Source: Diphasiastrum complanatum (lineage: Eukaryota > Streptophyta > Lycopodiopsida > Lycopodiales > Lycopodiaceae). From it: a stretch of DNA of 64,000 nucleotides. Every line of letters begins with the position of its first letter. The stretch's first letter is position 1. The position numbers and the translations under genes were made by a program. The notes beneath the pieces are model-generated. The model made no database searches. It was not told the DNA's origin and was given only the letters and a program-made list of their open reading frames with translations. Location of the stretch: NCBI GenBank assembly GCA_029204225.1, contig CM055113.1:3983194-4047193 (forward strand). The letters run 5' to 3'. Of this stretch, positions 33,352 to 45,079 are shown one piece after another.

Positions 33352-36253
33352 AAAAGAGAACTTGGCTCCCCGATATTATGGACATTTCCACATCCTGCAA
33401 ATGCATAGACCAACTACTTAACTGCCTTCACTTGCTAGCTACCACATGGGCCTTTGATTATTTTCATGTTATTTTCATGGACAACGTGGCGTTGAGTTCT
33501 TACCTTATCTTCCAATAGCTATTTTATAGGTCATAGTACAGCATGATAGATGACAACATGAAGTGTAATTTTGTGTTGCTTGGATATACATCCAATTTAT
33601 GAAGCTCAATCAAAGCCTATTGATGTGTTTGTACATACTCCAAATTCAAGGATCTTGCAACAGGTATAGTCATTCATATGAAACAGCCATCAACACCAGC
33701 TTCGTCTGTTAGGAGGCATTGTTTTCATAATGTTCATTGTTATTTATAGAATAGATTAGCATCTTCTAGGGCAATGGTTCTTGAAGTAGGAGAGACAAAA
33801 ACTACATGTATTGGGCCTTTCTTGGTCCTTGGGTCGATGTCCTGATGAAATGGCTTCATTCATTGACTTCTATGCCCTGAGTACATCTAGTTGTCAAGGA
33901 TTGCACCCTACCTGAAACCGCAAATTGTGGATAAGTCTAGGGGTCCAATGACCTTTGCAAAACTAATTCCCTTCATAACATTGGGAGAATATAGTCCTTA
34001 TCCATCAAATAGCTTTGTGGAAGGTTCACCTAAGAGCCTCCAAACTAGTACGTAAGAGTTAGATACAAAAGATTCTCATGATTATCATTTTCAGTCTATT
34101 ATCTTTCATGTGATGTCATGCGCATGACACGTGTTTATAATTTGGCATGTATCTGGCATGTAGCTTGAAAGAAGATTCGTTGCTAGACGTGTACCACTGG
34201 TTGTCGACTGATGGCAGCCATGAAGATGCAACATCAACCAAATGTTGAAAACTTCTTTATTGTGCTTAAGCCAGTTCTGTTTTGATTTCAAAGTAATTTT
34301 ATCAAACTAATCCTGTCATCCAAAATACAATAACGATGTGCATTTTTATGACACCGTGGCAAGCTCCATGTTACCAAGTTCAGCCACCAGAGTACCAGTA
34401 ACACCCTCCAAGCTAGAGATTATTGTTTGAAAAGGTTGTTTATTTCTAAATCTTTTGAAAGATTGTTTTGCAAGAAAGATAATCAAACAATGAGGACATT
34501 GAAATGCCTAAGAAAGCAAACTTTTTGAACTTTGTTCTAGAGTAGCCCCTAATATCTATAGAAATATTCAGTAACATTTTAATGGTAGTTATATTTGCCT
34601 TTTAAGAAAGTGTATTTAAGTTAGAAAATCAATCTTTCTAACCACCCAAGCTGAGAGTATGAGAATGAGAATGCTTGATACTTTTTTGTCTTATTATTTG
34701 ATAAATTAGCATAACAGTTTGTCACCATATGCAACATTGACTGATTCTTTCAAGGTTCAAGCCAAAAATGCAGAGCTACTCGCTTGCTCTTTTCTTACTA
34801 CCTACTCCTAACAAGCATTTAACAGTGTGATAAATGAAACAAATAAACCATCCACCGCATCTTACATTTCAAACTTTGTCCTATAGTGAGTAACCATTCT
34901 TCCTTGGCGAAAAACTTTGAAAAGAAATGTTGCAGAGGCCAAGGCTCAACAAGAAAAATTAAGTATTATCAGGAGCAGGAAAAAAAACACATAAAAAAAT
35001 TGGACTTTTAAGGAAACTCCTTCCCATAAGAATGGCATAAAATCACATAAATTCTGAAACTGCAGCTTGGGATGCATCAAAAAGAAGAATTATTATGCAA
35101 ACTTCTCATGCATCAGCTTTATAAACAACCAAATTTGGTTTCTTTTGGCCATTATCAAAACTTCCAGGGTGTCAGTCGCATTTGATGCTAAATTCAAATA
35201 ATGGGCAGTGTGCTTTGGGTTTATCACCTATACAGGAAAGAGGTGAAAAAGCGAGGCTTTCTTGATGTATGGAATGGCCACATGACAAAATATTCAGACC
35301 AAAAGTCATTCATTCCAAAGCTGTAAGGTGATTCTCACTGAACCTAGGACTTATATCGTGGTTTGACGGCAACTACAAGTAGCAGTTGGCTCCCTCAAAG
35401 TTTCGGTGCCAGCATCACGCTGTGATTCAGCTTGTCCCTAGAGAGAGCTGTAACATACTTGGACAACATTATTGCGATTGACGAACCATCTATGAAAAGT
35501 ATGAGATTTAGAAGATGAAAGAGATTATACTTTTTTCAGCTTTCCATACTGATAACAAACTTTGGACTAAAGAAGATTCTTCAAAACAGTATATGGACTT
35601 TCTAATACTCTTAACGATTTCAACAAACAAGCATGAAAGAGGATGACAAAATATAGTGCCTTTAGGGATGAGGGAAGGATCGATGTATCTGCAATAACAA
35701 CTTGACCCAAAGAAGGATCACAAAATTTAGAATGAATGGAGTCACTACAAGAACAAGAGCGCATAAGGAAAAACAGGTTTTTGTTCGTAAGAGAGTCCAA
35801 CCAATATCAACATAATTAAAGGCATGATGATTCCAAACTTTCTTCACACAAGGAGGAAGAGCATGCATAACTTCCAGCTGTCCAAGAATCGACCTTAAAC
35901 TAATTCTATTAAGATTGGATGAAGTAAAACTTGTGATGAGTAGATCTTTACTAGAGGCAGAAATTTTAGATTTTAAATTAAATTTGGATTTTAAAAAGCA
36001 GCTTAAGAGAATTTTAAGTTGATAGAGAGCATAGAGCAACCAAAAGTAGGTTCTTAGGATTGTATCTATTAAACATGTTAACATTCTCAAAGACATAACA
36101 TGATCCGAAGAAAGCAATCTCCTTACGTAATCTCTATAAACAAACATTCTTCAAACGACATTACTAGAGGGATAAATGTTACGAGGATCAAAAATAGGAT
36201 GAGGGGAAGGCATGATCATAGCTTGTGGAATCTAGCAATCTGGAAAGGGGGAA
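33352..36253. other. Large spacer without recognised gene
   Basis: 2.9 kb of AT-rich sequence. ORFs here (for example a Leu-rich 161-codon minus frame at 35662-36147) match nothing recognised and are probably chance frames. Confidence 0.4.
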
Positions 36254-36282
36254 GGGGGGGGGGGGGGGGGGGGGGGGGGGGG
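36254..36282 (+). repeat. Poly(G) run of 29
   Basis: 29 consecutive G. The true length is uncertain because homopolymers are poorly resolved by sequencing. Confidence 0.9.
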
Positions 36283-36859
36283 TGAGGTTTTCAAGCATTT
36301 GAAGCATTATGAATGCATGGTGTAAAGGCTTCAGGTTTAGGATGGGCTCTCTACAACATGGACATTTTTTTTGTACTCTTTCATAAGTTGGACTTAGTTG
36401 CCCGTTCCAAAATAGAACGTGTTCCAAAACACGTTCCATTCCAACCCCAATTTTTTTTTTTAAATTATGTATTTTCTTAACCTATATCATTTAGCAAAAC
36501 TGCTCTTTCTAGTGAACCATTGTCTCCTCCAAATGATGAGACACTAGGAGCTAAGTCTGAGCAAGGTTGTGGCCCACATACTCGGATCAACAAGCAAATG
36601 GTGGGTGTATTTATCACCATCCAAGCAATAAGAGAACTCTGTCGCCATGTGCATGGCTTGAAAGTTTCATGTGTTGGGTGTGGACTAACGGGCTACTATG
36701 GAAATCTTAGAAACAGGTGCTTTAAAACATGTTTAGAAAAAGAATGTTTTTGTACATTCGAGAACGTACTGTACCATGTGAAGAGTTCTCATTGACACAT
36801 GGGACTTTACAAATTACACTTTAACTATGTAGAAACTTAGAAGAGACCTAGAGAATTAA

Positions 36860-37088
36860 TTAGCTACAATGTAATTCCTTAATAAGAAATAAATCACAAA
36901 CTTGAACAAACTTCAAAAGCTTTTTGAAAAAGAAATAGGTAGAGGAAAGGAGAATATATAGGTGAACTAAATTATAGAAGCAAGTTATTAGCCTTAATAA
37001 GTAATAGAATAGAAATTAAAAAAAAAAATCAAAAGAGCCATGTTTAAAGAGGATAGAAAAGGAAAACATATGAAAAGGATAGAAAATT
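36860..37088 (-). repeat. Dispersed repeat R1, copy 2, left piece
   Basis: Reverse complement of about 32610-32840. It continues at 39851 on the other side of the insertion 37089-39845, and the 5 bp AAATT is present at both edges. Confidence 0.75.
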
Positions 37089-37321
37089 TGTTAGAAATCA
37101 ATGATAAACTTGTTACTATATACGATGTACTTTACTGTTGACAACTATTACCAGCTATAAGTAGTTGTAGGCTAGTCTATAGTCAACTCCTAGTTTTCTT
37201 TTTATCTATCAGGGTTCATTGTACTCTACATTCAGTTACTGAATATTGATAGTGTGTTCTTCCTCTTCCTTGTGGTGATTGCTTATGGTGAATGCTTGAT
37301 AGTGCTATCTAATCATTGACA
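37089..37321 (+). repeat. Copia 5' LTR (233 bp)
   Basis: Begins TGTTAGAAATCAATG and ends ATCATTGACA directly before a primer-binding site. Matches 39250-39473 with about 17 substitutions and a 9-10 bp indel (about 7-8% divergence), so this insertion is much older than the two elements with identical LTRs. Confidence 0.9.
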
Positions 37322-37334
37322 TGGTATCAGAGCC
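37322..37334 (+). promoter_or_regulatory. Primer-binding site (Met tRNA)
   Basis: TGGTATCAGAGCC adjacent to the LTR end. Confidence 0.9.
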
Positions 37335-38384
37335 CGATAGTCTTGCGTGCCTGATTAGTGGATACAACTTGTCACAAGCTCCGCAATGAAGTGAGAAAGT
37401 CCTTCACAGGAGGTGAAAGCTTGGAGAGGCAAAAAGTTGGAACAAATCCTTCTTTGGTGTATTTTGCATGTTTTGGAGCTCATAATCATCGGTGGGGAAC
37501 GAAGACACAGTCCCAGAGGCATCAGAAAGTCCAGGGTAGCATCAGACAGATTGAAAATCTGTTGAGTGGGGAGATTTTGAAAAGTGCCATTTGTAAGAGA
37601 GTTTTGCCATTTGTGAGAGAGTTTTGCCAAGAAATCTCTCATTTGTTTATTTGGGGAATTGCAAATCACACTAGACAGTGTCTAATACTGCCATTCAGAG
37701 TTATGAGGCATTTAGGAACTGAAAAACTGTGATTTCATTGAGTTTTAGCCTACTTTTGTGATTTTGTGTGAAATATGTGCAAGCAAGTAGGATAGGTATG
37801 AAAAACTCAGTATTTTTCATCATTTACAGTGAGAGTAGTGTTGGGAGGTAGGAGAGTTGGATTTGTAGTTCATTACATAAAAAATCACGGATTTTGGTGG
37901 AGATTTGAGTGAAAGACAAAACTTTCTGCAGGTTTGCTGGCTATATTCTGTTGCAAGAACTGTGCTGGATAGGTCTGAAACGCCATACATAGCTTCGAAA
38001 TGCCTATTCGGGGCCCCGAAACGCATTCCAGCCCCCCGAAACGTCTTGCAGGTGCCCAAAATGCTGGAAAACTCCTCGAAACACGAGTTTTTAGGGCAAA
38101 ATGCTGGTTTTGAAGTCCGAAACGCGCGAGGGGGGGGGATGTCCAGTGGTTGCGCGGCGAAGTGGTTTAAAACACCTAGCGTCTCTAGGGGTTGGGTCTC
38201 CTTGCAAACACAGAAGGTGAGAGCACATGATTGGATGAATGCCACATATCAAAGGAAAGGGGCAAGGTGATCTGAACCATAGATCTTGCACAGATCTGAT
38301 GGCCAGGAATTTGTTGGATCTGATTAGACATGAGCTATGTTGGTGCACTAATATAAAAATCTTTGAAATCAAAGACATATGCGC

Positions 38385-39185
38385 GACAGAGGAAATTTCC
38401 AAAACAAGGATACCTGGTACATCGACAGTGGAGCGTCCAAGCACATGACTTCGAGAAAGGAGTGGTTTTCGAAATTCAAGGAAATCCACAATGGGGATGA
38501 AGTTGGACAAGTTGATGGCCAATTGCTACCTGTTAAATGATTTGGAGTGGTACCAGTGAAGCTAGCCAGCGGGATGGTAAACACAGGCAGCTGGTGGGCA
38601 GTTTGATCTATTTGACACACACACGACCTGATATTTCTTATGCTGTTGGTGTTGTTAGTCAATTTATGCACGATTCTAGTCAAGCACACTGGAAGTCTGT
38701 TAAACGTATTCTCACGTACATTTTAGGGACATTGAATTTTGGTTTGAGGTATGATCAGCCTGAAGCGCCAATGTTGGTAGGTTACACAGATGCCGATTGG
38801 GCATGTAATATTGATGATAGAAGATCTCCCAGTGGTCATACATTTAGCTATTGTATAGTTGCAGTTTTATGGAGCAGCAAAAAACAACCTACAATAGTCT
38901 TATCTTCGACAGAAGCTGAATATTGTGCACTCAGCAATGCTACATAGGAAGCGGTATGGTTACGAAGATTGCTTGTTGATTTAGGTCAACCCCAAGTGGA
39001 TGCGACTACTATCTCTTGCGACAACCAAAGCTGCATTCACCTTGCCAAAAATCCAGTTCTACATGCCCGAACTACGCACATCAAAATACATTACGAGAAT
39101 AAATTTTTGATGGAGTCATTGATCTTGTTTTTTGTAAATCTGAAGATCAAGTGGCAAATATTTTTACTAAGTCATTAGACAGATG
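38385..39185 (+). pseudogene. Copia protease and RNase H remnant
   Basis: A protease segment (TWYIDSGASKHMTSRKEW, about 38410-38465) is joined near 38540 to the last part of RT and RNase H: QLVGSLIYLTHTRPDISYAV, VGYTDADWACNIDDRRSPSG, LSSTEAEYCALSNAT, a TAG at 38945, then ISCDNQSCIHLAKNPVLHAR. Asp, Glu and Asp catalytic positions of RNase H are visible. Integrase and most of RT are deleted, and gag is not recognised in the 37335-38380 leader. The element could only have been mobilised in trans. Confidence 0.85.
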
Positions 39186-39249
39186 TAAATTTGAAAAGTT
39201 TCGTACTCTATTAGGAATAGAAGAATGTAGTTTCGTCATTGAGGGAGAG

Positions 39250-39473
39250 TGTTAGAAATCAATGATAAACTTGTTACTGTTTACGATGTACTTTATTGTT
39301 ACCAGTTGTAAGTAGCTGTAGGCTAGTCTATAGTCAACTCATAGTTTTCTCTCTATCTACCAGGGTTCATTGTACTCTACATTTAGTTAGTGAATATTGA
39401 TGGTGTGTTCTTTCTCTCCCTTGTGGTGATTGCTTATGGTGAATGCTTGATCGTGCTTATCTGATCATTGACA
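39250..39473 (+). repeat. Copia 3' LTR (224 bp)
   Basis: Preceded by the purine tract GAGGGAGAG. It ends GATCATTGACA at 39473, and the very next base starts the miniature element's LTR, so CA and TG ends abut exactly. Confidence 0.9.
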
Positions 39474-39629
39474 TGTTAGAAAGTTTCAAGGCTATAGCCC
39501 TTGCACAACACACTAGGAACACAAATGGACGGGTAGCTCAATGGTAGAGCACCCCACCGGAATAGGAGAGGTCCTAGGTTCAATCCCTAGCCAGCCGACC
39601 ACACACACCAAGTGTAAAAGCTTTTCACA
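39474..39629 (+). repeat. Miniature element 5' LTR (156 bp)
   Basis: Runs from TGTTAGAAAG to CTTTTCACA. Contains the first tRNA-like sequence at its centre. Confidence 0.88.
39527..39598 (+). tRNA. tRNA-like sequence 1 (probable Pol III promoter, not a decoding tRNA)
   Basis: Class I tRNA length (72 nt). A box TAGCTCAATGG (39534-39544), D stem GCTC/GAGC, B box GGTTCAATCCC (39577-39587) and T stem CTAGG/CCTAG pairs perfectly. The anticodon stem pairs poorly here (3 of 5) and the acceptor stem poorly (4 of 7). The anticodon position reads GGA but the invariant T33 is C, so decoding is unlikely. Isotype unassigned. Confidence 0.6.
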
Positions 39630-39642
39630 TGGTATCAGAGCC
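39630..39642 (+). promoter_or_regulatory. Primer-binding site (Met tRNA)
   Basis: TGGTATCAGAGCC adjoins the LTR end. Confidence 0.9.
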
Positions 39643-39701
39643 ATGGTTGTGGGTGTGGTCTAGGCAGGTGTAGCTAAAAAGGGCTATGCCTTGAGGGGGA
39701 G

Positions 39702-39848
39702 TGTTAGAAAGTGTCAAGGCTATAGCCCTAGCACAACACTCTAGAAACACAAATGGACGGGTAGCTCAATGGTAGAGCACCCCACCGGAATGGGGGAGGT
39801 CCTAGGTTCAATTCCTAGCCCAACCACACACACCAACAAGTGTAAAAA
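39702..39848 (+). repeat. Miniature element 3' LTR, end truncated
   Basis: Matches the 5' LTR up to AAGTGTAAAA, then passes into R1 sequence, so the last dozen bases including CA are lost. Confidence 0.8.
39755..39826 (+). tRNA. tRNA-like sequence 2 (better folded)
   Basis: Same A box; B box GGTTCAATTCC (39805-39815). The acceptor pairs GGACGGG with CCCAACC at 5 of 7 positions, the anticodon stem CCCCA with GGGGG at 4 of 5, and D and T stems pair fully. Differences from copy 1 fall partly in stems, and copy 2 is closer to a foldable tRNA, so it is nearer the ancestral state. Confidence 0.6.
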
Positions 39849-39850
39849 TT

Positions 39851-40112
39851 GATGATAAAAAATCCCCTCAAAACAACGAACACTTCACTTTCATGACATT
39901 GAGTAAGATGTGTTAGCTTTGATTAGTGCAATATTAGGTCATATGAGCATCCCCCCAAGATACGCCAATAATAATATACAACTGCCCACCATTTGCACAT
40001 TAAAAAAGAATGCACATGTGCACTAAAGAGACATAAAAATGTCTATTTGAGAAATTGGACTATATGAAAATTCAAAATTTTGATTTAAGAAGTCAATGAT
40101 GTCTTAAGTTAA
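39851..40112 (-). repeat. Dispersed repeat R1, copy 2, right piece
   Basis: Reverse complement of about 32340-32600 with many changes (CATGACATTGAGTAAG and AACATACAACTGCCCA-like blocks). It completes the piece at 36860-37088. Confidence 0.7.
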
Positions 40113-41338
40113 AGCTTAGTAAAAATATACATGCAATGTAGAAAGTTAAAGGATCTATATCAAAACAATAATATAGAATTCAGAAATCAAAAAATGTGAA
40201 CTAACCAGCACTACTTATATCTCAACATTAACCAGGCATAAGTTGCTCTTTGGGTTTCAAAAGAATCTGGATTGTCTTAGGTAGATTCAGTGTTGACTAA
40301 GGAGCAAATGACAAAGAAGAAGGAAAATTCTGAACTCGACACATTAACATTATGTTTCAGCATCGTTGAAGGAACGTGAGAACTTGGTCTTGAGGTAATA
40401 TTGAAATGAGCAGTAAGTACTCAGCACACTACATAAAGAACCCTTTGACTAAAACTAAATAAGAAACCACGGATGTCTACCAGAAAGATCTTTCCATTTG
40501 GACCTTCAAATATAGCATTTCAAATCTTTGAATGGCTGGACCTAAATATTGAGGAGATTATGGAGGACAAAGAATGTAGGGCGCTGCTTCCATACAAGAC
40601 TCTCCTTTGGCTAGAGAACAAAATTGTAGGCATTCCTAAAATCTGTTGCATGTTGCTAACAAATTGTGCATAATTCTTAACCTGAAAAATGCATCTAACA
40701 TGGCCCTTATCATTGTGACGAAAACAGGCCATACCAACACCATTTGAAAGCACTCTGGACCATGGATATTCGTTCCCTACATTCTGTTCCATGTTTGAAT
40801 TGGAACAAGTTCAATAGATACAAAACCAAAAATAATTTAAGCACTTTTTATTTTTTTTAAAAGAAAGATTATATTCAAGAAACACATTCAGATCATAACA
40901 GGCCATGAATTTAATATAGAATGCCTACGGAATGTAGTTAATGGAGAACAGCATAAGTTTGTTACTGACAATGTGTTTTTATTGACCACATTAGGTTTAC
41001 CCTAAGCATTGAGTTAAAAATACACGTCAAGCATGCCATTGCCATTGCAAAATAGCTTATCAATAATTCCACTTTTTGGCAAACTACCGCATATCTTTCA
41101 ATGTTACTGATTCTCACAGTAACAAACAATACTCTGGTGCTTTAACTGGCAGCTGCTGCCATTTCAGGTGAGGGATATTCCTGCAAATTAAGATTTTATG
41201 ATTCAGTTCTACACTAACTCAACAAAACAGCTGATGTGTTTGCACGTGTCACAAAAACATTTGCAGTACAAATTCTGATATTATATTACGAAAACCTAAA
41301 TTTATCTTCTGCTCAAAATGTGTGCTTGAGATTTACCA
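40113..41338. other. Unassigned spacer
   Basis: No gene recognised; AT-rich. Confidence 0.4.
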
Positions 41339-41928
41339 TCATAGGAGCTTGGTACTCACAAGGAAGCAGCTTGTGCTTGCCTGCATCTGAACATCGATCT
41401 TGTTGCTCATTTTCCTCTGACAGAGCTTTCTCATTCGTTTTTCCTTACCAGAAACAATTGACAAATGTTCAGGATTTCTGGTGCAAGCAAATTCAATTTC
41501 ATATATGAAGCAGATGCAGCTCAGTAAACCTTTGCAAACTGATAAAAGCTCCAACATTGCATTCATAAATATCAGGGCTTGATTTTTCACCAACATTGCA
41601 TTCATAAATATTAGGGCTTGATTTCTCACCAATTTCAACCTACACTTCTGCATGACTAATACCAGAAGGGACAGCAAGCTTTGATGTTCTGTCTTCACAG
41701 TACCATCAGCTCCAACTACAAAATCTCTCTCAACTGCTCAAGCCAGAAGTGGGGGATACTCTTTTGCGTAGCTGCTATATGAAGTTGATGGTTCGGGCCG
41801 AGAACATGTTCATAACTTGCATTAAGTTCTTCTGTGGAGATTCTATCATGCTTGTAGAGGGCCATTGAGCAGATTTCCAGACCCGATGAAACATAGTAAA
41901 GCAGTGAACAACAAATTTTCAGTAACAC
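41339..41928 (-). pseudogene. Possible host-gene remnant with in-frame tandem duplication
   Basis: Minus-strand translation between about 41900 and 41700 reads DRISTEELNASYEHVLGPN and QKSIPHFWLEQLREI, and a second segment reads EDRTSKLAVPSGISHAEV, then twice GEKSSPxIYECNV. These look like real protein rather than chance, but I do not recognise the family. A stop and a frame change separate the pieces; an intron or decay could explain that. A 39-bp tandem duplication (41553-41630) repeats 13 codons in frame. Confidence 0.35.
41553..41630 (-). repeat. 39-bp tandem duplication (2 units)
   Basis: Units 41553-41591 and 41592-41630 differ at two positions. 39 is a multiple of three, so the duplication keeps the minus-strand frame. 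Confidence 0.9.
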
Positions 41929-42312
41929 AAGACTTTGAGGAGTTTAGAGAGAAAGCTGCATGGAAAGAACACAGAATAGAGGATATCGTGCATTCTTCCA
42001 GACATAGCTATGTGAGCAAAATTTTGAAGAGGGGGAAGGGGCATTCTCCATAAAGGCAGTTGTGCAAAAAATGCAGAAGTCTTGCATAGCTGCAAATGCT
42101 GCTATTCAGCAGCCTGCAATTCCCTTGCTGTCAAACAAGGGTGACACAAATAAACCTCACATCAACAATCTTCTCTCAAAGAGTATTTTCCATGTTCACA
42201 ACATGTAGAAAAAGCAAGGTTTTGCTACATTCAGGCAAGCAAATCATCTTTGCACAAACGATTACAAACTCTCTTTCTGTCGACCTTCGGTGACCAAAAG
42301 ACATTAGCAAAT

Positions 42313-42315
42313 CCC

Positions 42316-42370
<55 letters not shown>
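42313..42370. repeat. C14 run followed by a (CT)22 microsatellite
   Basis: Compound simple repeat. Frames across it encode Pro then Ser-Leu repeats and are artefacts. Confidence 0.95.
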
Positions 42371-42372
<2 letters not shown>

Positions 42373-45079
42373 CCCATCACTGTAGCATCACTCCATGCTC
42401 TCCCTTGTAGCCTCCCCTGCATGAGCCTTGGAGGCACACGCTATTTTGGCCCCCACATTGCCTCAGCCACTACATTTCTGTCCTCAGGTCTCCCCTTAAC
42501 ATTTTTTTTTCTCGCTCTAGCCAAGGTGAATGGGTGGCTGAGGCATTGTCAAGCCCAAAATCCTGACGCGCCTCCAAGATGCGGGGAGCCTCAATTTCTA
42601 GCAGGGCCCTCCAATGGGGCTTGGAGGCAGGGCACTGAGGTTATTTTGCAATTTAGCTTAGCTGCGACAGCGGGGGGCTATTGTGATGCTTTGCTAAAAT
42701 ACGAGGTGTCACTCCTAGGTGAGTTTGAGGATGAAAGTAAGTTTTATTGATGTTTTATTTCTTCTGAAATACAATCTTTGTTTTTCATATTTTTTAACAA
42801 TTTGAAATCCCATGCACAACGGCAGCTTATCTTCCTTTTCCTCGTCTTCGCAATAATAGCAATGAAACTACAAGCATGTGAGTGACAAATAGTTTCCATC
42901 AGCCATCATTTTGCTGCGCACTAATTGAAATTGCCTGAAAGGCAGGGATGCATAGCAATAGCAACCATGAAAAAATTTGACATGCTTGTGTGATCTCTTT
43001 TCTTTGAAATTTTTCTATCAAAAGATAGTTTTGACTCTTAAGCATTTGTCCTTTTGTGCTATTGTGTGAACTAGTTTTGTAGAAGCTAATTATTACTATT
43101 ATCTATATTTTCTTACAACAACTTGGAAATGGGAAGTTCTGTGGAGCTCTGGTCGCATTATCTCTTTCACCTGCATTTGCAACAAACGCATGTGGTCCTT
43201 ATCATGACATGCATCCCCTCAACTTGTAACAGCTTGCCATCTTGATTCAGGAAAGCAAAAGGCGATGTAGCCACGTAGAGCTGTAACCATTTACATGGTG
43301 AAAGTTATCATTATCTTTTACACGTTCTGTCTCTTTGTCATATTCATTTCACTGTGGCGATCTACCCCCACCCCCCCATGACCTCAAGTCAGATCAAATT
43401 ATTTCAAGATCAAAGGGAAAGCTAGTTGAATGAATATTAGGTGCGTACATCCATTATCAAGACAATATGCATAATGTCGTTCTGAATCATGTTAGGCCAA
43501 GCTAGAATGGGTCTTGTATGAAACATCAAGACTCTAATCGACCTGCTTTTTTCCGTTGATAAAGAAGCTTTTTCTTCCCTCATTACTCATATGTCAGAGG
43601 ATGCAAATGTCAGAAACAGAGTAGGATAGTGAAGTCCTCCAATTGTTGACAGGCCCACAGTTAATTGATGTAACAACAACGATCCCCTACGTAAGAACGA
43701 CATTGACACTCATCTTTGACAACCACTTCAGCCAAGCAAATCGGAGATAATGAAAGTTGAACACAGTGGATTCAGGTTTCGTAGGCTATTTACAAGGGTA
43801 TCCTTCAGCCAAAATTGAGTCCAGAACCACCAAAGCTAGGGAAAGAGCAAGGGAGAACTTCAGTGAAAGTAGAGCTGATGCTACCAGAAAGCAATCCAAT
43901 GAAAGGTCGTACAGAAACGATTCTTGACACATCTTCGTTGTGTCTATCTTCATGTCACAACCAGATCTTGACATTTTTATTACAAAAAAGATCTCAACGG
44001 CAAAATATTACAGGATTTGTGAGCTACATATGCATTTCTTTTCAAGCGGATCTATTACAGTTCCCAGTAATCTTGAACAATCAATTTGTTCATCTCCAGC
44101 ATGTTGAAAGCTTGCCTCACCTTCATCGGTCTTTTCGGTTAGCTTGTATCTACTTTTTGCTTGATTTCTTTTGGTTGTAGGAATGTCTGAATGGAAGAAG
44201 TCCACCAATGCAGTCTTTATTGACAAGCAATGGCAACTCTTTCCGCGGCTTCCAAACAAGCTAGCTTGCCAGATTCTGGCAAGAATTTCTCGAAGCTACA
44301 ATAACCAACCATTTAATTGCTTCTTCAGCTCTGTAGTCTGCTTGCCTTATCAGATTACAACTGCTTATTCTTCTCAAGATACAAATTGTCAAGATCTCAA
44401 TATTCACATCAGAATACTTGGCTGTGTTGCAAGAAAGGAGTGGGATCTAATGTTGGAATATCTATTAAGGAGCAGAATGATGTTAACAAGGATTAAAGTA
44501 TAACTGAGTTGCAAACTGATGTTGCAACAAAGCTGTGTGTTGTCACTCTGCAACACAAGTGTATGTTGGAGTACATAGTAGATAGAGCTTAACTATGTTC
44601 CGACATGTAGCAGCTTACATTGGTTACATATACATTTAGAGTAATGAAATCAATTGAAAAATACATCTCGTTTTTTTACATGCAATCAGAACATTTTCAA
44701 GGTTTTTGCAAATTACTCACTGAAAATTGCCAAACTTCCGACGACGATAACTTTGGTCACAAGGCACCGATTTGTTAAATGAGCGCATCAATATTTGTTA
44801 AATGAGCACCTTATCAAGGTTATGCAAAAGCATAAAAGAGATGATGCAAGTTTTGAAAATATGAAAGATCCCATGGATGAAGGATAATTTTCATGTATAG
44901 ACTCTAGAATAACCAAGCTTTCAATTCCATGTAGTATGTGGGAAACCTTGATCCATGAAACATTCCATAGTTTTATTGGTGGAAAATCCAACAACATTAC
45001 GTGCTATGATTCTAGACTCATAGCTTGAACTCTAGAAAATTAGACAACCTAAATGAGCACAAAAAAATGTGCTTGGTAG
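42371..45079. other. Spacer without recognised gene
   Basis: Several 90-120 codon frames exist (for example 43815-44180 and 44171-44503 on plus), but none shows a known motif. Confidence 0.4.

Larger units (their letters stand above)
39474..39848 (+). mobile_element. Miniature LTR retrotransposon (TRIM-like) with tRNA-like sequence in each LTR
   Basis: About 375 bp: LTR 39474-39629 (156 bp), primer-binding site at 39630, an internal region of only 72 bp ending in the polypurine tract TTGAGGGGGAG, and a second LTR 39702-39848 lacking its last dozen bases. No coding capacity. Each LTR carries a 72-nt tRNA-like sequence with A and B boxes. The plan is that of a terminal-repeat retrotransposon in miniature. 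It shares its first nine bases, TGTTAGAAA, with the copia LTR it abuts, consistent with use of the same integrase. LTR divergence is about 6%. Confidence 0.85.

Noticed and set aside
36100-36135. Similarity of MIRRKQS at 36100 to WMIRRKQST at 28813 as evidence of a further family X copy
   Set aside because: The match is limited to about 20 bases and neither flank continues.
36100-36285. Glycine-rich protein ending in poly-Gly
   Set aside because: Produced by translating a 29-base G run; no supporting features.
39527-39826. Two genuine nuclear tRNA genes
   Set aside because: Both lie inside LTRs of one miniature element, acceptor stems mispair, and position 33 is C rather than T. Better explained as tRNA-like promoters.
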